A DNA stretch of 50,215 nucleotides from Solirhodobacter olei (GCF_004010155.1 NZ_RRYH01000037.1:1-50215); one strand, 5' to 3'; positions 25,033-35,009 are shown, counted from the stretch's first letter. Numbers and translations are program-made. The notes: generated by a model from the sequence alone, not told the origin.

Positions 25033-25493
25033 TTACCCGCGGCCGCGGTAGGTCGGCACGCCCTGGTCGGGCAGCCAGATCCCCTGCGGCGGCTCCCCGG
25101 TCTGCCAGAAGACATCGATCGGGATCCCGCCGCGCGGGTACCAGTAGGCTCCGATGCGCAGCCATTGCGGTGCCAGAAGCTCCACCAGCCGCTTGCCGAT
25201 GTAGACCGAGCAGTCCTCGTGGAACGCCCCGTGATTGCGGAAACTCGTCAGGAACAGCTTCAGCGACTTCGATTCCACCAGCCACTCGCCCGGGATGTAG
25301 TCGATCACGATATGGGCGAAATCCGGCTGCCCCGTCATCGGGCAGAGAGAGGTGAACTCCGGCGCGGTGAAGCGCACCACGTAGGCCGAGCCCTGGTGCG
25401 GCGAGGGCACGCGCTCCATCACCGCCTCTTCGGGGCTCTTGGGCGCCTCGACATGGGCGCCCAGCTGGGTCAGTCCGGAGACATCCGTCGTCA

Positions 25494-25494
<1 letters not shown>
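25033..25494 (-). CDS. queF: NADPH-dependent 7-cyano-7-deazaguanine reductase QueF
   Basis: The 153-residue enzyme reduces preQ0 to preQ1 in queuosine synthesis. It is the short, single-domain form. The catalytic Cys and Asp are in [16 protein letters not shown], the substrate-binding Glu in [19 protein letters not shown], and ESKSLK is the QueF hallmark. Its ATG overlaps the metK stop by one base (TGATG), so it is cotranscribed with metK and probably also under the SAM/SAH riboswitch. Confidence 0.95.
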
Positions 25495-26663
<1,169 letters not shown>

Positions 26664-26669
26664 AGGTGA

Positions 26670-26717
26670 GTGCTCCATTGGAAAGAAATCCGCCACGCCA
26701 GGAAGCCGTTGTGACGG
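26670..26717 (-). ncRNA. SAM/SAH riboswitch upstream of metK
   Basis: The minus strand carries P1 arms CCGTCAC (26711-26717) and GTGGCGG (26690-26696), enclosing the conserved loop AACGGCTTCCTGGC. A short linker leads to AATGGAGCA, whose GGAGC can form a pseudoknot with GCTTCC of the loop. This matches the SAM/SAH motif known from metK leaders of Rhodobacterales. GGAG is also the metK ribosome site, so ligand binding would hide it and lower translation when S-adenosylmethionine is plentiful. Confidence 0.93.
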
Positions 26718-26798
26718 TTCAAGCCTCTGAGTTAGACCTCGGCGGCACCCGGGTCAATGGTGCTGCCGTTTTTGTCCACAGGGGCGGCGCCGGCGCGC

Positions 26799-28313
26799 TC
26801 AGCCCCGCCGCCGCCGTCGGCGGCCCGCCAGCAGCGCCCCGGCGCCGAGGAGCAGGACAAGCGCCACCGGCCAGTCCCCGGTCCGGCTGTAGGGCGTCGC
26901 GGGCAGCGCGCCGGGGATGACCGTGTCGATGATGCCCTGCTTGCCAAGCGGGACCGACTTCAGGATCCGGCCCTTGGCGTCGATCACCGCGCTCACGCCG
27001 GTATTGGCCGCGCGCAGGATCGGCAGCCCCTGCTCGATCGCGCGAAGCCGCACCTGCGCAAGGTGCTGGTAGGGCCCGGAAAGCGTGCCGAACCAGCCGT
27101 CGTCGGTGATTTGCAGGATCCAGTCCGGCCGGGTCTTCGTGCGCAGGTCCTGCGGAAAGATCGCCTCGTAGCAGATCAGCGGCAGCATGCGGCCGAGCGG
27201 GCCGAGGTCCAGCACCTCCGCCCCCGGCCCGGGCGTGTAGCCATAGCCCTGCGAGGGCGCGAAATCCGGGTTGCCGGTGATGTCGAAGTAGAGATCGCCG
27301 AACGGGATATACTCGCCGAAGGGCACGAGGTGGTGCTTGTCATAGACCTGCTGCACCTTGCCCCCCGCCCCGATCAGGGCAAGGCTGTTATAGGCGTACA
27401 TCCCCTCGGTCCGCTGGATGCCCAGCGCCACCTCGCGCCCGCCCGCGGCCTCAGAGATCAGCTTCAGCCCCTCGCCCGCCCGGTTCAGCAGGAACGGCAC
27501 CGAGGTCTCGGGCCAGACCGTCAGGTCCGGCGCGCCGGGCGCCTCGGTCTGCCGCAGCATCCGGTCGAAGAACATCGGCGCATAGTCGCGCCGCCATTTC
27601 AGCTTCTGCGGCGCGTTGGGCTGCACCAGCCGCACCGTCTGCGCCCGCGGCGCCGGCATCGGCAGGCCCAGCCGCCACTGGCCATAGCCGGCGGCGGCCC
27701 CCAGAACCGCCCAGCCGAAGATCAGGCCCCGGACCGGACCGAAGGCCACCGGAGCGGCGGCGGCGAGCGCCGTCAGCAGGCTCAGCCCCACCGGCCCGGC
27801 GATCGCATCCGCCTGCGCCACCCAGGTGCCGACCCAGACGTGGCCGATCAGGGCCCAGGGCAGCCCGGTGAAGATGTAGGTGCGCAGAAGCCCGCCCCCC
27901 GCCATTGCAAGCGCGAAGCCCAGCGCCCGGCCGCGCCGGTCAGCGCCCCCCAGCGCCACGGCAAGCCCGCCCGCGAGCGCCCAGAAAAGCGCCATCCCGC
28001 CCGCCATCAGGACCAGCGCGAAGGGCGCCATCCAGCCGTCGGTCCGGGCAAAGACCATGAAGGGATCGACGATCCAGAACATCGCGGCGGCGAAATACCC
28101 CGCCCCCGCGGCCCAGCCGGTCAGGGCCGCCCAACGCCAGCCCGGCGCCGTCGCCACCAGCCAGGTGAGCCCCAAGAGCCCCGCGAGCGTCAGCCCCCAG
28201 AGCCCCAGCGGCGCCTGCCCGCCCGCCGCGAGCGCGCCCAGCGCGAAGGCTGCCGGCAGGGGCCACAGCGCCCGCACGCGGCTGCGCCCGAAATCGAGCG
28301 ATCCGACCGCCAT
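26799..28313 (-). CDS. lnt: Apolipoprotein N-acyltransferase
   Basis: The 504-residue inner-membrane enzyme adds the third acyl chain to lipoproteins. About seven N-terminal membrane segments (to about 200) precede a nitrilase-like domain with the catalytic Glu in TVWPETSVPFLLN, Lys in VYDKHHLVPFGEYIP and Cys in LPLICYEAIFP. ITDDGWFGTLSGPYQHL follows and a last membrane helix ends the protein. It lies two bases after the corC stop codon, in the phoH-ybeY-corC-lnt series. Confidence 0.95.
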   Translation of the reverse strand: MAVGSLDFGRSRVRALWPLPAAFALGALAAGGQAPLGLWGLTLAGLLGLTWLVATAPGWRWAALTGWAAGAGYFAAAMFWIVDPFMVFARTDGWMAPFALVLMAGGMALFWALAGGLAVALGGADRRGRALGFALAMAGGGLLRTYIFTGLPWALIGHVWVGTWVAQADAIAGPVGLSLLTALAAAAPVAFGPVRGLIFGWAVLGAAAGYGQWRLGLPMPAPRAQTVRLVQPNAPQKLKWRRDYAPMFFDRMLRQTEAPGAPDLTVWPETSVPFLLNRAGEGLKLISEAAGGREVALGIQRTEGMYAYNSLALIGAGGKVQQVYDKHHLVPFGEYIPFGDLYFDITGNPDFAPSQGYGYTPGPGAEVLDLGPLGRMLPLICYEAIFPQDLRTKTRPDWILQITDDGWFGTLSGPYQHLAQVRLRAIEQGLPILRAANTGVSAVIDAKGRILKSVPLGKQGIIDTVIPGALPATPYSRTGDWPVALVLLLGAGALLAGRRRRRRG

Positions 28314-28315
28314 CC

Positions 28316-29197
28316 TCAGCCGTCTTCCTCGTCCAGCAGCCGCGCGGGAAGCCGCACCCTCAGCCGCTTGATCCGCCGCGGATCGGCATCGACCACCTCG
28401 AAGGCCACGCCGCTCTCATGCGGGATCACCTCGCCGCGGGCCGGCACCCGGCCGCACAGCAGGAAGACCAGCCCGCCCAGGGTGTCCACCTCCTCCTCCT
28501 CGTCCTCGGGGGCAAGGCGGATGCCGATCAGGGCCTCGAACTCGTCGAGCGGTGCCCTGGACTGCACGAGGTAGACGCCGGGCTTCTCCTCGATCCAGAG
28601 ATCGCCCTCCACCTCGTCATGCTCGTCCTCGATCTCGCCGACGATGGTCTCGATCAGATCCTCGATCGTCACCAGGCCGTCGACCCCGCCGTATTCGTCG
28701 ATCACCAGCGCCATGTGCATCCGGTCGCGCTGCATTTTCTGCAGCAGCACGCCGACCGGCATCGAGGGCGGGGCGTAAAGCAGCGGCCGCAACAGCTTGC
28801 GAAGGTTGAACCGCCCGCCGCCGGTGCCGAAACCGTAGCCCAGCGCCAGGTCCTTCAGCATGACAAGGCCCAGCGGCGTGTCGAGCGTGCCCTTGTAGAC
28901 CGGCAGACGGGAATAGCCGTGCTCGCGGAAGATCTCGACCAGCTCCTCCTTGCCGATGGTCACCGGCACGGCGACGATCTCTGCCTTGGGAATGGCGACG
29001 TCGTCGACGCGCAGGCGGCGCAGGTTCGACAGGCCCAGCACCGGCGCGACCGCAGGCGCCCCTCCGCCGCTTTCGGCGCCCTCGCGGACCTCGCTCTCGC
29101 GCCCCTTGAACAGCCGGCCCAGGAGGCCCCGCCCGTTTCGCTCGGGCTCTGAAAGCTCGCCCCCGGCCTCCGCGGCCCCTTCGCTCGTACTGCCCAT
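28316..29197 (-). CDS. CorC/HlyC family CBS-domain protein
   Basis: The 293-residue cytoplasmic protein has two CBS domains (about 65-190, with [32 protein letters not shown] and [20 protein letters not shown]). A C-terminal CorC_HlyC transporter-associated domain follows ([12 protein letters not shown]... [22 protein letters not shown]). The family is tied to magnesium/cobalt efflux. It is third in the conserved phoH-ybeY-corC-lnt operon. Confidence 0.92.
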   Translation of the reverse strand: MGSTSEGAAEAGGELSEPERNGRGLLGRLFKGRESEVREGAESGGGAPAVAPVLGLSNLRRLRVDDVAIPKAEIVAVPVTIGKEELVEIFREHGYSRLPVYKGTLDTPLGLVMLKDLALGYGFGTGGGRFNLRKLLRPLLYAPPSMPVGVLLQKMQRDRMHMALVIDEYGGVDGLVTIEDLIETIVGEIEDEHDEVEGDLWIEEKPGVYLVQSRAPLDEFEALIGIRLAPEDEEEEVDTLGGLVFLLCGRVPARGEVIPHESGVAFEVVDADPRRIKRLRVRLPARLLDEEDG

Positions 29198-29233
29198 GGT
29201 CCTTTCGTCCCTAGAAATCCGGCCAGGCGGCCG

Positions 29234-29764
29234 TCATGAATCCGGCTCGGAATATGGGTCCGGCAGGCCCATCCCGGCAAGGATGCGCGTCTCCAGCCCT
29301 TCCATCAGCGCCGCGTCGCCTTCCCGGATGTGATCATACCCGAGAAGATGCAAGGTCGCATGAACGACCAGATGCATTGCGTGATCTGAAAGCGGCTTTC
29401 CCGCCGCCTCGGCCTCCCGCGCGCAGGTCTCCCAGGCGATGGCGATATCGCCCAGCTCCCGCGGCATCCCGGCGCCTCCCGGCTCAGGCAGGTCCGGGCG
29501 GGCACCCTCGGCCCCGGCCCCGCGTTCCTCGGCGGGCCAGCTCAGCACGTTGGTCGCAGACCCCTTGCCCCGGAATGTGCCGTTCAGCGCCGCGATCCGC
29601 GCGTCGTCGCAGGCCAGAAGCGCGACCGAGAACCCGTCCGGCATCAGCCCGACACCGGCCAGCGCCGCCCGGGCCCCGCGTTCGGCGATCTGGCCCAGCC
29701 CGATGCCGTCCCAGCGCCTGTCCTCGATCACGGTCTCAACCAGCGGCCTCATCGTCGCGCTCAT
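29234..29764 (-). CDS. ybeY: Endoribonuclease/rRNA maturation factor YbeY
   Basis: The 176-residue metal-dependent RNase acts in 16S rRNA maturation and ribosome quality control. The zinc site is VVHATLHLLGYDH (three His). Upstream are LNGTFRGKGSATNVLSWPAEE and GDIAIAWETCAREA. The start at 29764 (MSATMRPL) has GAGG nearby; 29752 (MRPLVET) is the alternative. It overlaps the end of phoH by about 29 bases, so the two are tightly coupled. Confidence 0.93.
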   Translation of the reverse strand: MSATMRPLVETVIEDRRWDGIGLGQIAERGARAALAGVGLMPDGFSVALLACDDARIAALNGTFRGKGSATNVLSWPAEERGAGAEGARPDLPEPGGAGMPRELGDIAIAWETCAREAEAAGKPLSDHAMHLVVHATLHLLGYDHIREGDAALMEGLETRILAGMGLPDPYSEPDS

Positions 29765-30758
29765 ACGCCTCGATGATGCGGGCGACAAGCGGATGGCGCA
29801 CCACGTCCTTCGACGTGAAGTAGTTGAGGCTGACACCCTTGACCCCGCCGAGGATCCGCTCGGCCTCCGACAGGCCAGAGGCCTGCCCCCGCGGCAGGTC
29901 GACCTGCGTGCGGTCCCCGGTGATGACCATGCGGGAGCCTTCGCCGAGGCGGGTCAGGAACATCTTCATCTGCATGGAGGTGGCGTTCTGCGCCTCGTCC
30001 AGCACCACGAAGGCGCTGGAGAGCGTGCGGCCCCGCATGAAGGCCAGCGGCGCGATCTCGATGGTCTTCTCCTCCATCATCTTCTGCAGCTGCTTGGCGG
30101 GAAGGAAATCGTTCAGCGCGTCGTAGAGCGGCTGCATGTAGGGGTCGACCTTCTCCTTCATGTCGCCGGGCAGGAAGCCCAGCCGCTCGCCCGCCTCGAC
30201 GGCGGGGCGCGAGAGGATGATCTTGTCGACATGCCCGCCGATCAGCATCGACACGCCCACCGCGACCGCCAGGTAGGTCTTGCCGGTACCCGCCGGGCCG
30301 ATCCCGAAGGCCAGCTCGTTGGCATAGAGTGCGCGGACATAGTCGCGCTGCGCCTCGGTCCGGGGCTCGACGATCTTGCGGCGGGTGCGAATCTCGACCC
30401 GCCCCCCCTGGAACATCTCCAGCTGGTCGGCCGGGGTGGTGGCGCCATCGTCGCGCGCAGGCCCGCCAAGGCGGATCGCTGCATCGACATCGCCCGCCTC
30501 CAGCGGCCGTCCCGCCTCGAGCCGCGCGTAGAGGGTGCGCAGGACGATGGAGGCCTGCGCGCGGGCCGCGCCGTCACCGGCCACCGAGAGCTGATTGCCG
30601 CGCCTCACGATCTGCACGCCGAGCTGATGCTCTATCTGCGCGAGATTCCGGTCGAACTGCCCGCAGAGGTCGATCATCAGGCGGTTGTCGGGAAATTCCA
30701 GAAGCGCGTCGAGTGGGGCTTCGGGACGGGGCGGGGGGGTCAGCGCTGTGATGCCCAA
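29736..30758 (-). CDS. phoH: PhoH family protein (PhoH-like ATPase)
   Basis: The 340-residue ATPase has Walker A GPAGTGKTYLAVAVGV, followed by DKIILSRPAVEAGERLGFLP, FMRGRTLSSAFVVLDEAQNA and MVITGDRTQVDLP. These are all signature parts of PhoH/PhoL. The N-terminal KH-like region is about 20-100. The start codon is TTG, supported by AAGGAG eight bases ahead. It heads the phoH-ybeY-corC-lnt genes. The usual upstream partner miaB is on the same strand but 1.7 kb away behind repeats and two envelope genes. Confidence 0.94.
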   Translation of the reverse strand: MGITALTPPPRPEAPLDALLEFPDNRLMIDLCGQFDRNLAQIEHQLGVQIVRRGNQLSVAGDGAARAQASIVLRTLYARLEAGRPLEAGDVDAAIRLGGPARDDGATTPADQLEMFQGGRVEIRTRRKIVEPRTEAQRDYVRALYANELAFGIGPAGTGKTYLAVAVGVSMLIGGHVDKIILSRPAVEAGERLGFLPGDMKEKVDPYMQPLYDALNDFLPAKQLQKMMEEKTIEIAPLAFMRGRTLSSAFVVLDEAQNATSMQMKMFLTRLGEGSRMVITGDRTQVDLPRGQASGLSEAERILGGVKGVSLNYFTSKDVVRHPLVARIIEAYERDDEAAG

Positions 30759-30927
30759 TAACGACTCCTTGGCTAAGCCTTACTTTATGGTGGGCCTTCA
30801 GGTCGGTTCGCGCAAGGTATTGTGTGGAAATAAAGCCGATGTGACAAAATCAAGCTCGGCCGCGTCATTTCTGCACGGATCCGCCCACCCTGCAGGCAGC
30901 TTCGGCACGCACCCGCCACCCCGCACG
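30759..30927 (-). other. Leader and promoter region of phoH
   Basis: No gene is seen. The part next to phoH (30780-30860) is relatively AT-rich and probably carries its promoter, but no clear -35/-10 pair could be chosen. The rest of the 644-base gap to 31402 is filled by two copies of the long repeat and one short palindrome. Confidence 0.3.
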
Positions 30928-31118
30928 GCAGAGGGCCGCGCCCGACCGCGGGCGGGCGCGGACCACGCCCCCGGTCTGTCCGTTTATGGTGAAGCCCCCC
31001 CATCGGCATACCCCGCCGCGCGGGTGAAGAAGCGCCCGCCCTCAGGGGCGGCCAGGCGCTGCCCGGTGGTGCTGCGCACCACGCATCGGGCGGGGCGAGG
31101 CCCAAGGCCCCGCCACCT
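30928..31118. repeat. Long interspersed repeat, copy 1
   Basis: The left arm GGGCCGCGCCCGACCG (30933-30948) is roughly complementary to the right arm at 31049-31064 (13 of 16). The conserved middle GGTCTGTCCGTTTATGGTGA starts at 30973. A second internal arm AGCGCC begins at 31031. It is the most diverged full copy and is followed at once by copy 2. Confidence 0.85.
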
Positions 31119-31124
31119 CGCGCA

Positions 31125-31310
31125 AGCGGAGGGCCGCGCGCGACCGCGGGTGGGCGCCTCAACGCCGCCGGTCTGTCCGTTTACGGTGAAGCTCCCCCTA
31201 CGCCATCCTCCTCCGCGCGGGTGAAGAAGCGCCCGCCCGTCGGGGCGGTCGGGCGCTGCCCGGCGGCACTTCGTGCCGCGTATCGGGCAGGGGCTGCGCC
31301 CTATCCCGCC
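31125..31310. repeat. Long interspersed repeat, copy 2
   Basis: The left arm is 31131-31146, and the right arm CGGTCGGGCGCTGCCC is 31246-31261 (14 of 16 paired). The middle GGTCTGTCCGTTTACGGTGA starts at 31170. A third arm AGCGCCCGCCC at 31229 can pair with the same right arm instead. The 21 bp palindrome abuts its end. Confidence 0.9.
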
Positions 31311-31314
31311 GTAG

Positions 31315-31335
31315 GGTGCGCATTCATTGCGCACC
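31315..31335 (+). repeat. 21 bp palindromic repeat, copy 3
   Basis: Identical to the copies at 19007 and 34962 (stem GGTGCGCA/TGCGCACC, loop TTCAT), preceded by GTAG, directly after the long repeat. Confidence 0.9.
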
Positions 31336-31402
31336 ACACCGCCCGCAAGCGAAAGGGGAAGGCCGGTTTTCCGCCCTCCCCCGTCTCGCGATCCCCTCCG
31401 GG

Positions 31403-31660
31403 TCAGCTCTCCGCACCCGCCTTGGGCGGCATCCCCGGCGCATTGCACACGGGCTTCCCGCTCGGCGCGATGCGCGGTGTCATGAAGGCCCCGGTGCCCT
31501 CGATGAAATACCAGTTCTGGCACCCCTCCGGGCTGGTCCAGAGGCCGACCGCCTCGGCCCGGGGATGGGCCAGCGGCTTGTCGAACCGCGCGTTGATCAC
31601 GCCCGAGCAGGCCGAAACCGCGGCCGACCCGATCAGGGCAAGCATCATCTTCATCCGCAT
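31403..31660 (-). CDS. Small lipoprotein with W-x-P-x-GCQ motif
   Basis: The 85-residue product has a lipoprotein signal (MRMKMMLALIGSAAVSAC, lipobox VSAC). The mature part contains GLWTSPEGCQNWYFIEG and FMTPRIAPSGKPVC. The same motif order occurs in the adjacent OmpA-type protein, so they share a small domain. GGGAGG precedes the ATG at 31660. It follows the OmpA gene by 14 bases, so the two form one unit. The role is unknown; a cell-envelope role is inferred. Confidence 0.75.
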   Translation of the reverse strand: MRMKMMLALIGSAAVSACSGVINARFDKPLAHPRAEAVGLWTSPEGCQNWYFIEGTGAFMTPRIAPSGKPVCNAPGMPPKAGAES

Positions 31661-31674
31661 CTGCCTCCCCCCTC

Positions 31675-32241
31675 TCACTGCTCGCACATGACTTCGACGC
31701 GGCGGTTCTCCGCCCGGCCCTCGGCTGTCGCGTTCGAGGCCCGCGGCTCGGTGTAGCCCAGCCCCTCGATGCTCGAGACGGTCGCCCCCGCCCCGCGCGC
31801 GATCGCGGCCACCGCGTTCGCCCGCCGCACCGAAAGGCGCATGTTGTAGCCATAGGCACCGACATTGTCGGTATGGCCGTGGATCACGTAGGAGGAGGAG
31901 CGGTCCTGCCGGAAGAACTCCCGCAGCCGCCGCCGCCCCTCGGGGCCGATCACGGCGCTGCCGCTCGCGAAAAGCTGGTCGGCCGAGGCCACGAGGCAGG
32001 GCCGCGCGGCACAGTCCATCGTCCCGTCGGCGCGGAAGCGCGGCGCCATGAACCCCTGCCAGCCGTTGTAGACCGCGTAATGCTGGCAGCCGTCCGGATC
32101 GGTCCAGATCGAAGGCTTGGCATCGTCGAGGTAATTTGCCGCCCGCGCGGCCCCGGCAGCGGCGCTCGCCGCAAGAAAGACCGCCGCGCCCATCGCGGCA
32201 AGTCCCGATCCGGCATGCGCCGGCCGTTGGTCACTCGTCAT
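31675..32241 (-). CDS. OmpA family protein
   Basis: The 188-residue product has an export signal (about 10-38, GAAVFLAASAAAGAARA). A segment IWTDPDGCQHYAVYNGWQG and FMAPRFRADGTMDC is shared with the next gene. A C-terminal OmpA-like peptidoglycan-binding domain follows (about 90-188: SSSYVIHGHTDNVGAYGYN, LSVRRANAVAAIA, GLGYTEPRASN, GRAENRRVEVMC). GAGAGG lies before the ATG at 32241. It probably sits in the periplasm holding the wall. Confidence 0.85.
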   Translation of the reverse strand: MTSDQRPAHAGSGLAAMGAAVFLAASAAAGAARAANYLDDAKPSIWTDPDGCQHYAVYNGWQGFMAPRFRADGTMDCAARPCLVASADQLFASGSAVIGPEGRRRLREFFRQDRSSSYVIHGHTDNVGAYGYNMRLSVRRANAVAAIARGAGATVSSIEGLGYTEPRASNATAEGRAENRRVEVMCEQ

Positions 32242-32460
32242 AGAGGCACCTCTCTCGCACTCGTACAAACACACGGAAGGGGAAGGGCACATCCCTCCCC
32301 AGACCCCTGAACTGTGACCGCCCGCGTCGGATTTGTGAAGAATTTCAGGCGCGCGCCGTGGCCCTTCGGGCGACAGAGGCGACTACAACCCGAAATTGTT
32401 TAGTCTCGAGCGCCAATCAGCGGAAAAGTGTCCCCGCCGCGCGCCTGTCCCCGCCCCGGA

Positions 32461-33777
32461 TCAGGCCGGATCCACCACCGTCCCGGCCAGCGAGTTGGGA
32501 TCGGCCCGGGTGATTCGCACCCGCGCGATCTCGCCGATCAGCCGCTCCGGCGCCTCGGCATGAACCGCCTGCAGATGTTCCGACTTGCCGGTGATCTGCC
32601 CCGCCATCCGGCCCGGCTTCTCGAACAGGACGGAGGTCTCGCGCCCCACCATCGCCTCCTGCGCCGCGCGTTGCTGGCGGGTGATCAGGGCCTGAAGCCG
32701 CTGCAGCCGCTCGTCCGCCTCGGCCGGATCGACGCCCGGCTTCTCCGCCGCCGGCGTCCCCGGACGGGCGGAGTATTTGAACGAGAACGCCGCGCCGTAG
32801 CCCACCGCCTCGATCAGCGCCAGCGTCGCGGCGAAATCCGCCTCGGTCTCGCCCGGGAAGCCGACGATGAAATCCGAGGTCAGAAGGATATCCGGCCGCG
32901 CCGCGCGGATCTTCTCCACCAGCCGCAGATAGGCCTCGGCCGTATGCTTGCGCGCCATCGCCTTCAGGATCCGGTCCGACCCGGACTGCACCGGCAGGTG
33001 CAGGTAGGGCATCAGCTCGGCCACCTCGCCATGCGCGGCGATCAGGTCGTCGTCCATGTCGTTCGGGTGCGAGGTCGTGTAGCGGATCCGCTCCAGCCCC
33101 TCGATCTTCGCCAGCCGCCGGATCAGCCCGCCAAGCCCCGCCTGCCCGCCATGCCAGGCGTTGACGTTCTGGCCCAGGAGCGTGATCTCCTTCGCGCCCT
33201 TGTCGACCAGCCCCTCGGCTTCCGAGATCAGCCGCGCCTCGGGGCGCGAGACCTCGGCGCCCCGCGTATAAGGCACCACGCAGAAGGCGCAGAACTTGTC
33301 GCAGCCCTCCTGCACGGTCAGGAAGGCCGTCGGCCCGATCGAGCGGCGCGGGCGCTCGGGCAGATGCTCGAACTTGTCCTCTTCGGGGAAATCGGTGTCG
33401 ACGGCGCGGGCCCCGCCCGCCACCGCCTCGGCCATCGCCGGCAGGCGGTGATAGCTCTGCGGGCCGACGACGAGATCGACCAGCGGCATCCGGCGCAGGA
33501 TCTCCTCGCCCTCGGCCTGGGCGACGCAGCCGGCCACGCCGATCTTGAGATCGGGCTTCGCGCCCTTCAGCGGCCGGAGGCGGCCGAGGTCGGAATAGAC
33601 CTTCTCCGCCGCCTTCTCGCGGATGTGGCAGGTGTTGAGGAGGACCATATCCGCCTCCTCGGCCGAGCCCACGCTTTCGTAGCCGGCGGCGCCCAGCGCC
33701 TCGGCCATCCGTTCGCTGTCATAGACGTTCATCTGACAGCCGTAGGACTTGATGAAGAGCTTTTTCGTCTCGGTCAT
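32461..33777 (-). CDS. miaB: tRNA-2-methylthio-N6-isopentenyladenosine37 methylthiotransferase
   Basis: The 438-residue radical-SAM enzyme makes ms2i6A37 in tRNA. The N-terminal UPF0004 cluster cysteines are in [21 protein letters not shown] and [11 protein letters not shown]. The radical-SAM Cys triad is in [20 protein letters not shown] domain ends it ([19 protein letters not shown]). Length is typical. It is divergent from the next gene. In related genomes it directly precedes phoH; here it is separated. Confidence 0.96.
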   Translation of the reverse strand: MTETKKLFIKSYGCQMNVYDSERMAEALGAAGYESVGSAEEADMVLLNTCHIREKAAEKVYSDLGRLRPLKGAKPDLKIGVAGCVAQAEGEEILRRMPLVDLVVGPQSYHRLPAMAEAVAGGARAVDTDFPEEDKFEHLPERPRRSIGPTAFLTVQEGCDKFCAFCVVPYTRGAEVSRPEARLISEAEGLVDKGAKEITLLGQNVNAWHGGQAGLGGLIRRLAKIEGLERIRYTTSHPNDMDDDLIAAHGEVAELMPYLHLPVQSGSDRILKAMARKHTAEAYLRLVEKIRAARPDILLTSDFIVGFPGETEADFAATLALIEAVGYGAAFSFKYSARPGTPAAEKPGVDPAEADERLQRLQALITRQQRAAQEAMVGRETSVLFEKPGRMAGQITGKSEHLQAVHAEAPERLIGEIARVRITRADPNSLAGTVVDPA

Positions 33778-33892
33778 GGCCCCGGTCCCTTTCCGGCGGC
33801 CCTCCTACTCCCAAGGGGCCGCCGCCGCAACGCTTGCATTGCGTCCGGGCCTGGGGGAACCTGCCCGTTCCAGCGCCACCGCCGGAGGCCCT

Positions 33893-34762
33893 ATGGAGCA
33901 CGCGAGCCTCGACGCCTTCCTTTCCGACCGTGCCGCAGTGCTCGCGGACGGGCCGGTGGCCCTGATCTTCGCCGAGGACGCGGTAGAGCTGGAAAGCACG
34001 ATCCGCCACCATCTCGGCCTCGGCTTCCCGACGCTCCTGCTGCTGGGGCAGGAGACGGGCGGCCTGCCGCGGGACCTGCTCCCCCGCCTTCACCGCATCG
34101 CCTATGACATTCATGCCGAGGGGGCCGTGCCCGCCGCCGTCAACCGGCTGATCGCGGCGGCGCCGGGGACATGGTTCTACTACGGCTACAATGCCGAATA
34201 CCTGTTCTACCCGTTCTGCGAGAGCCGCTCGATCCGCGACATGCTGCGGTTCCATGCCGAGGAGCGGCGCGACGCCATGCTGGCCTATGTGGTGGATCTC
34301 TACGCCGCGGACCTCGGACGGCATCCCGACGCGGTCTCGCTGCAATCGCCGCTGATGGACCGCTCGGGCTATTACGCGCTCGCCCGGCCGGACCCGGCGC
34401 GCGGCGGCGCCCCGAAGGACCGCCAGCTCGATTTCTTCGGCGGCCTGCGCTGGCGGTTCGAGGAGCACATCCCCGAGGACCGCCGCCGCATCGACCGCAT
34501 CGCCCTCTTCCGCGCCGCGCCGGGGCTGGAGCTGCGCGAGGGGCACCTCTTCAATGTCGAGGAATACAACACCTATGCCTGCCCCTGGCACAACAACCTG
34601 ACGGCCGCGATCTGCTCGTTCCGGACGGCCAAGGCGCTGAAGCTGAACCCGGGGTCGACCTTCGACATCCCGGATTTCCGCTGGCACAACTCGACCCCTT
34701 TCGAGTGGCGCTCGCAGCAGCTGATGGACCTCGGCCTGATGGAGCCGGGCCAGTGGTTCTGA
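33893..34762 (+). CDS. Glycosyltransferase family 2-like protein, conserved in Rhodobacterales
   Basis: The 289-residue product starts MEHASLDAFLSD after GGAGG. It has FYYGYNAEYLFYPFCESRS, RRDAMLAYVVDLYAADLG, RQLDFFGGLRWRFEEHIP and ends FRWHNSTPFEWRSQQLMDLG. The long highly conserved blocks fit a family usually labelled glycosyltransferase 2 in this order, but no classic DxD donor site is clear, so the enzymatic call is weak. There is no signal peptide. It ends just before a long repeat. Confidence 0.75.
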   Translation: MEHASLDAFLSDRAAVLADGPVALIFAEDAVELESTIRHHLGLGFPTLLLLGQETGGLPRDLLPRLHRIAYDIHAEGAVPAAVNRLIAAAPGTWFYYGYNAEYLFYPFCESRSIRDMLRFHAEERRDAMLAYVVDLYAADLGRHPDAVSLQSPLMDRSGYYALARPDPARGGAPKDRQLDFFGGLRWRFEEHIPEDRRRIDRIALFRAAPGLELREGHLFNVEEYNTYACPWHNNLTAAICSFRTAKALKLNPGSTFDIPDFRWHNSTPFEWRSQQLMDLGLMEPGQWF

Positions 34763-34781
34763 GCCCCTTGCACCCTCACAA

Positions 34782-34957
34782 ACGGAGGGCGGCGCCCGAC
34801 CGCGGGTGGGCGCGAACCACGCCCCGGTCTGTCCGTTTATGGTGAAGCTCCCCGAAAACCCGAACCGCGCCGCGGGGTGAAGAAGCGCCCGCCCGGGGGG
34901 CGGTCGGGCGCTGCCCGGCGGTGCTGCGCACCACGCATCGGGCGGGGGCTAGGCCGC
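34782..34957. repeat. Long interspersed repeat, copy 3
   Basis: The left arm GGGCGGCGCCCGACCG (34787-34802) and right arm CGGTCGGGCGCTGCCC (34901-34916) pair at all 16 positions, counting one G-T. The middle GGTCTGTCCGTTTATGGTGA starts at 34826. The internal arm AGCGCCCG is at 34884-34891. The 21 bp palindrome follows. Confidence 0.9.
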
Positions 34958-34961
34958 GTAG

Positions 34962-34982
34962 GGTGCGCATTCATTGCGCACC
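34962..34982 (+). repeat. 21 bp palindromic repeat, copy 4
   Basis: Same sequence as at 31315 and again right after the long repeat. It is 27 bases beyond the stop of the convergent FKBP gene and could end both transcripts. Confidence 0.9.
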
Positions 34983-35009
34983 CCCACATCGCTCGGCGTC
35001 TCCGCCGCC

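Noticed and set aside
30785-31865. Frames through the long repeats, giving proteins with repeated NGQTGG and GRFFT motifs
   Set aside because: They are translations of the repeat; the arms keep pairing by compensated changes and the frames differ between copies, so coding is unlikely.
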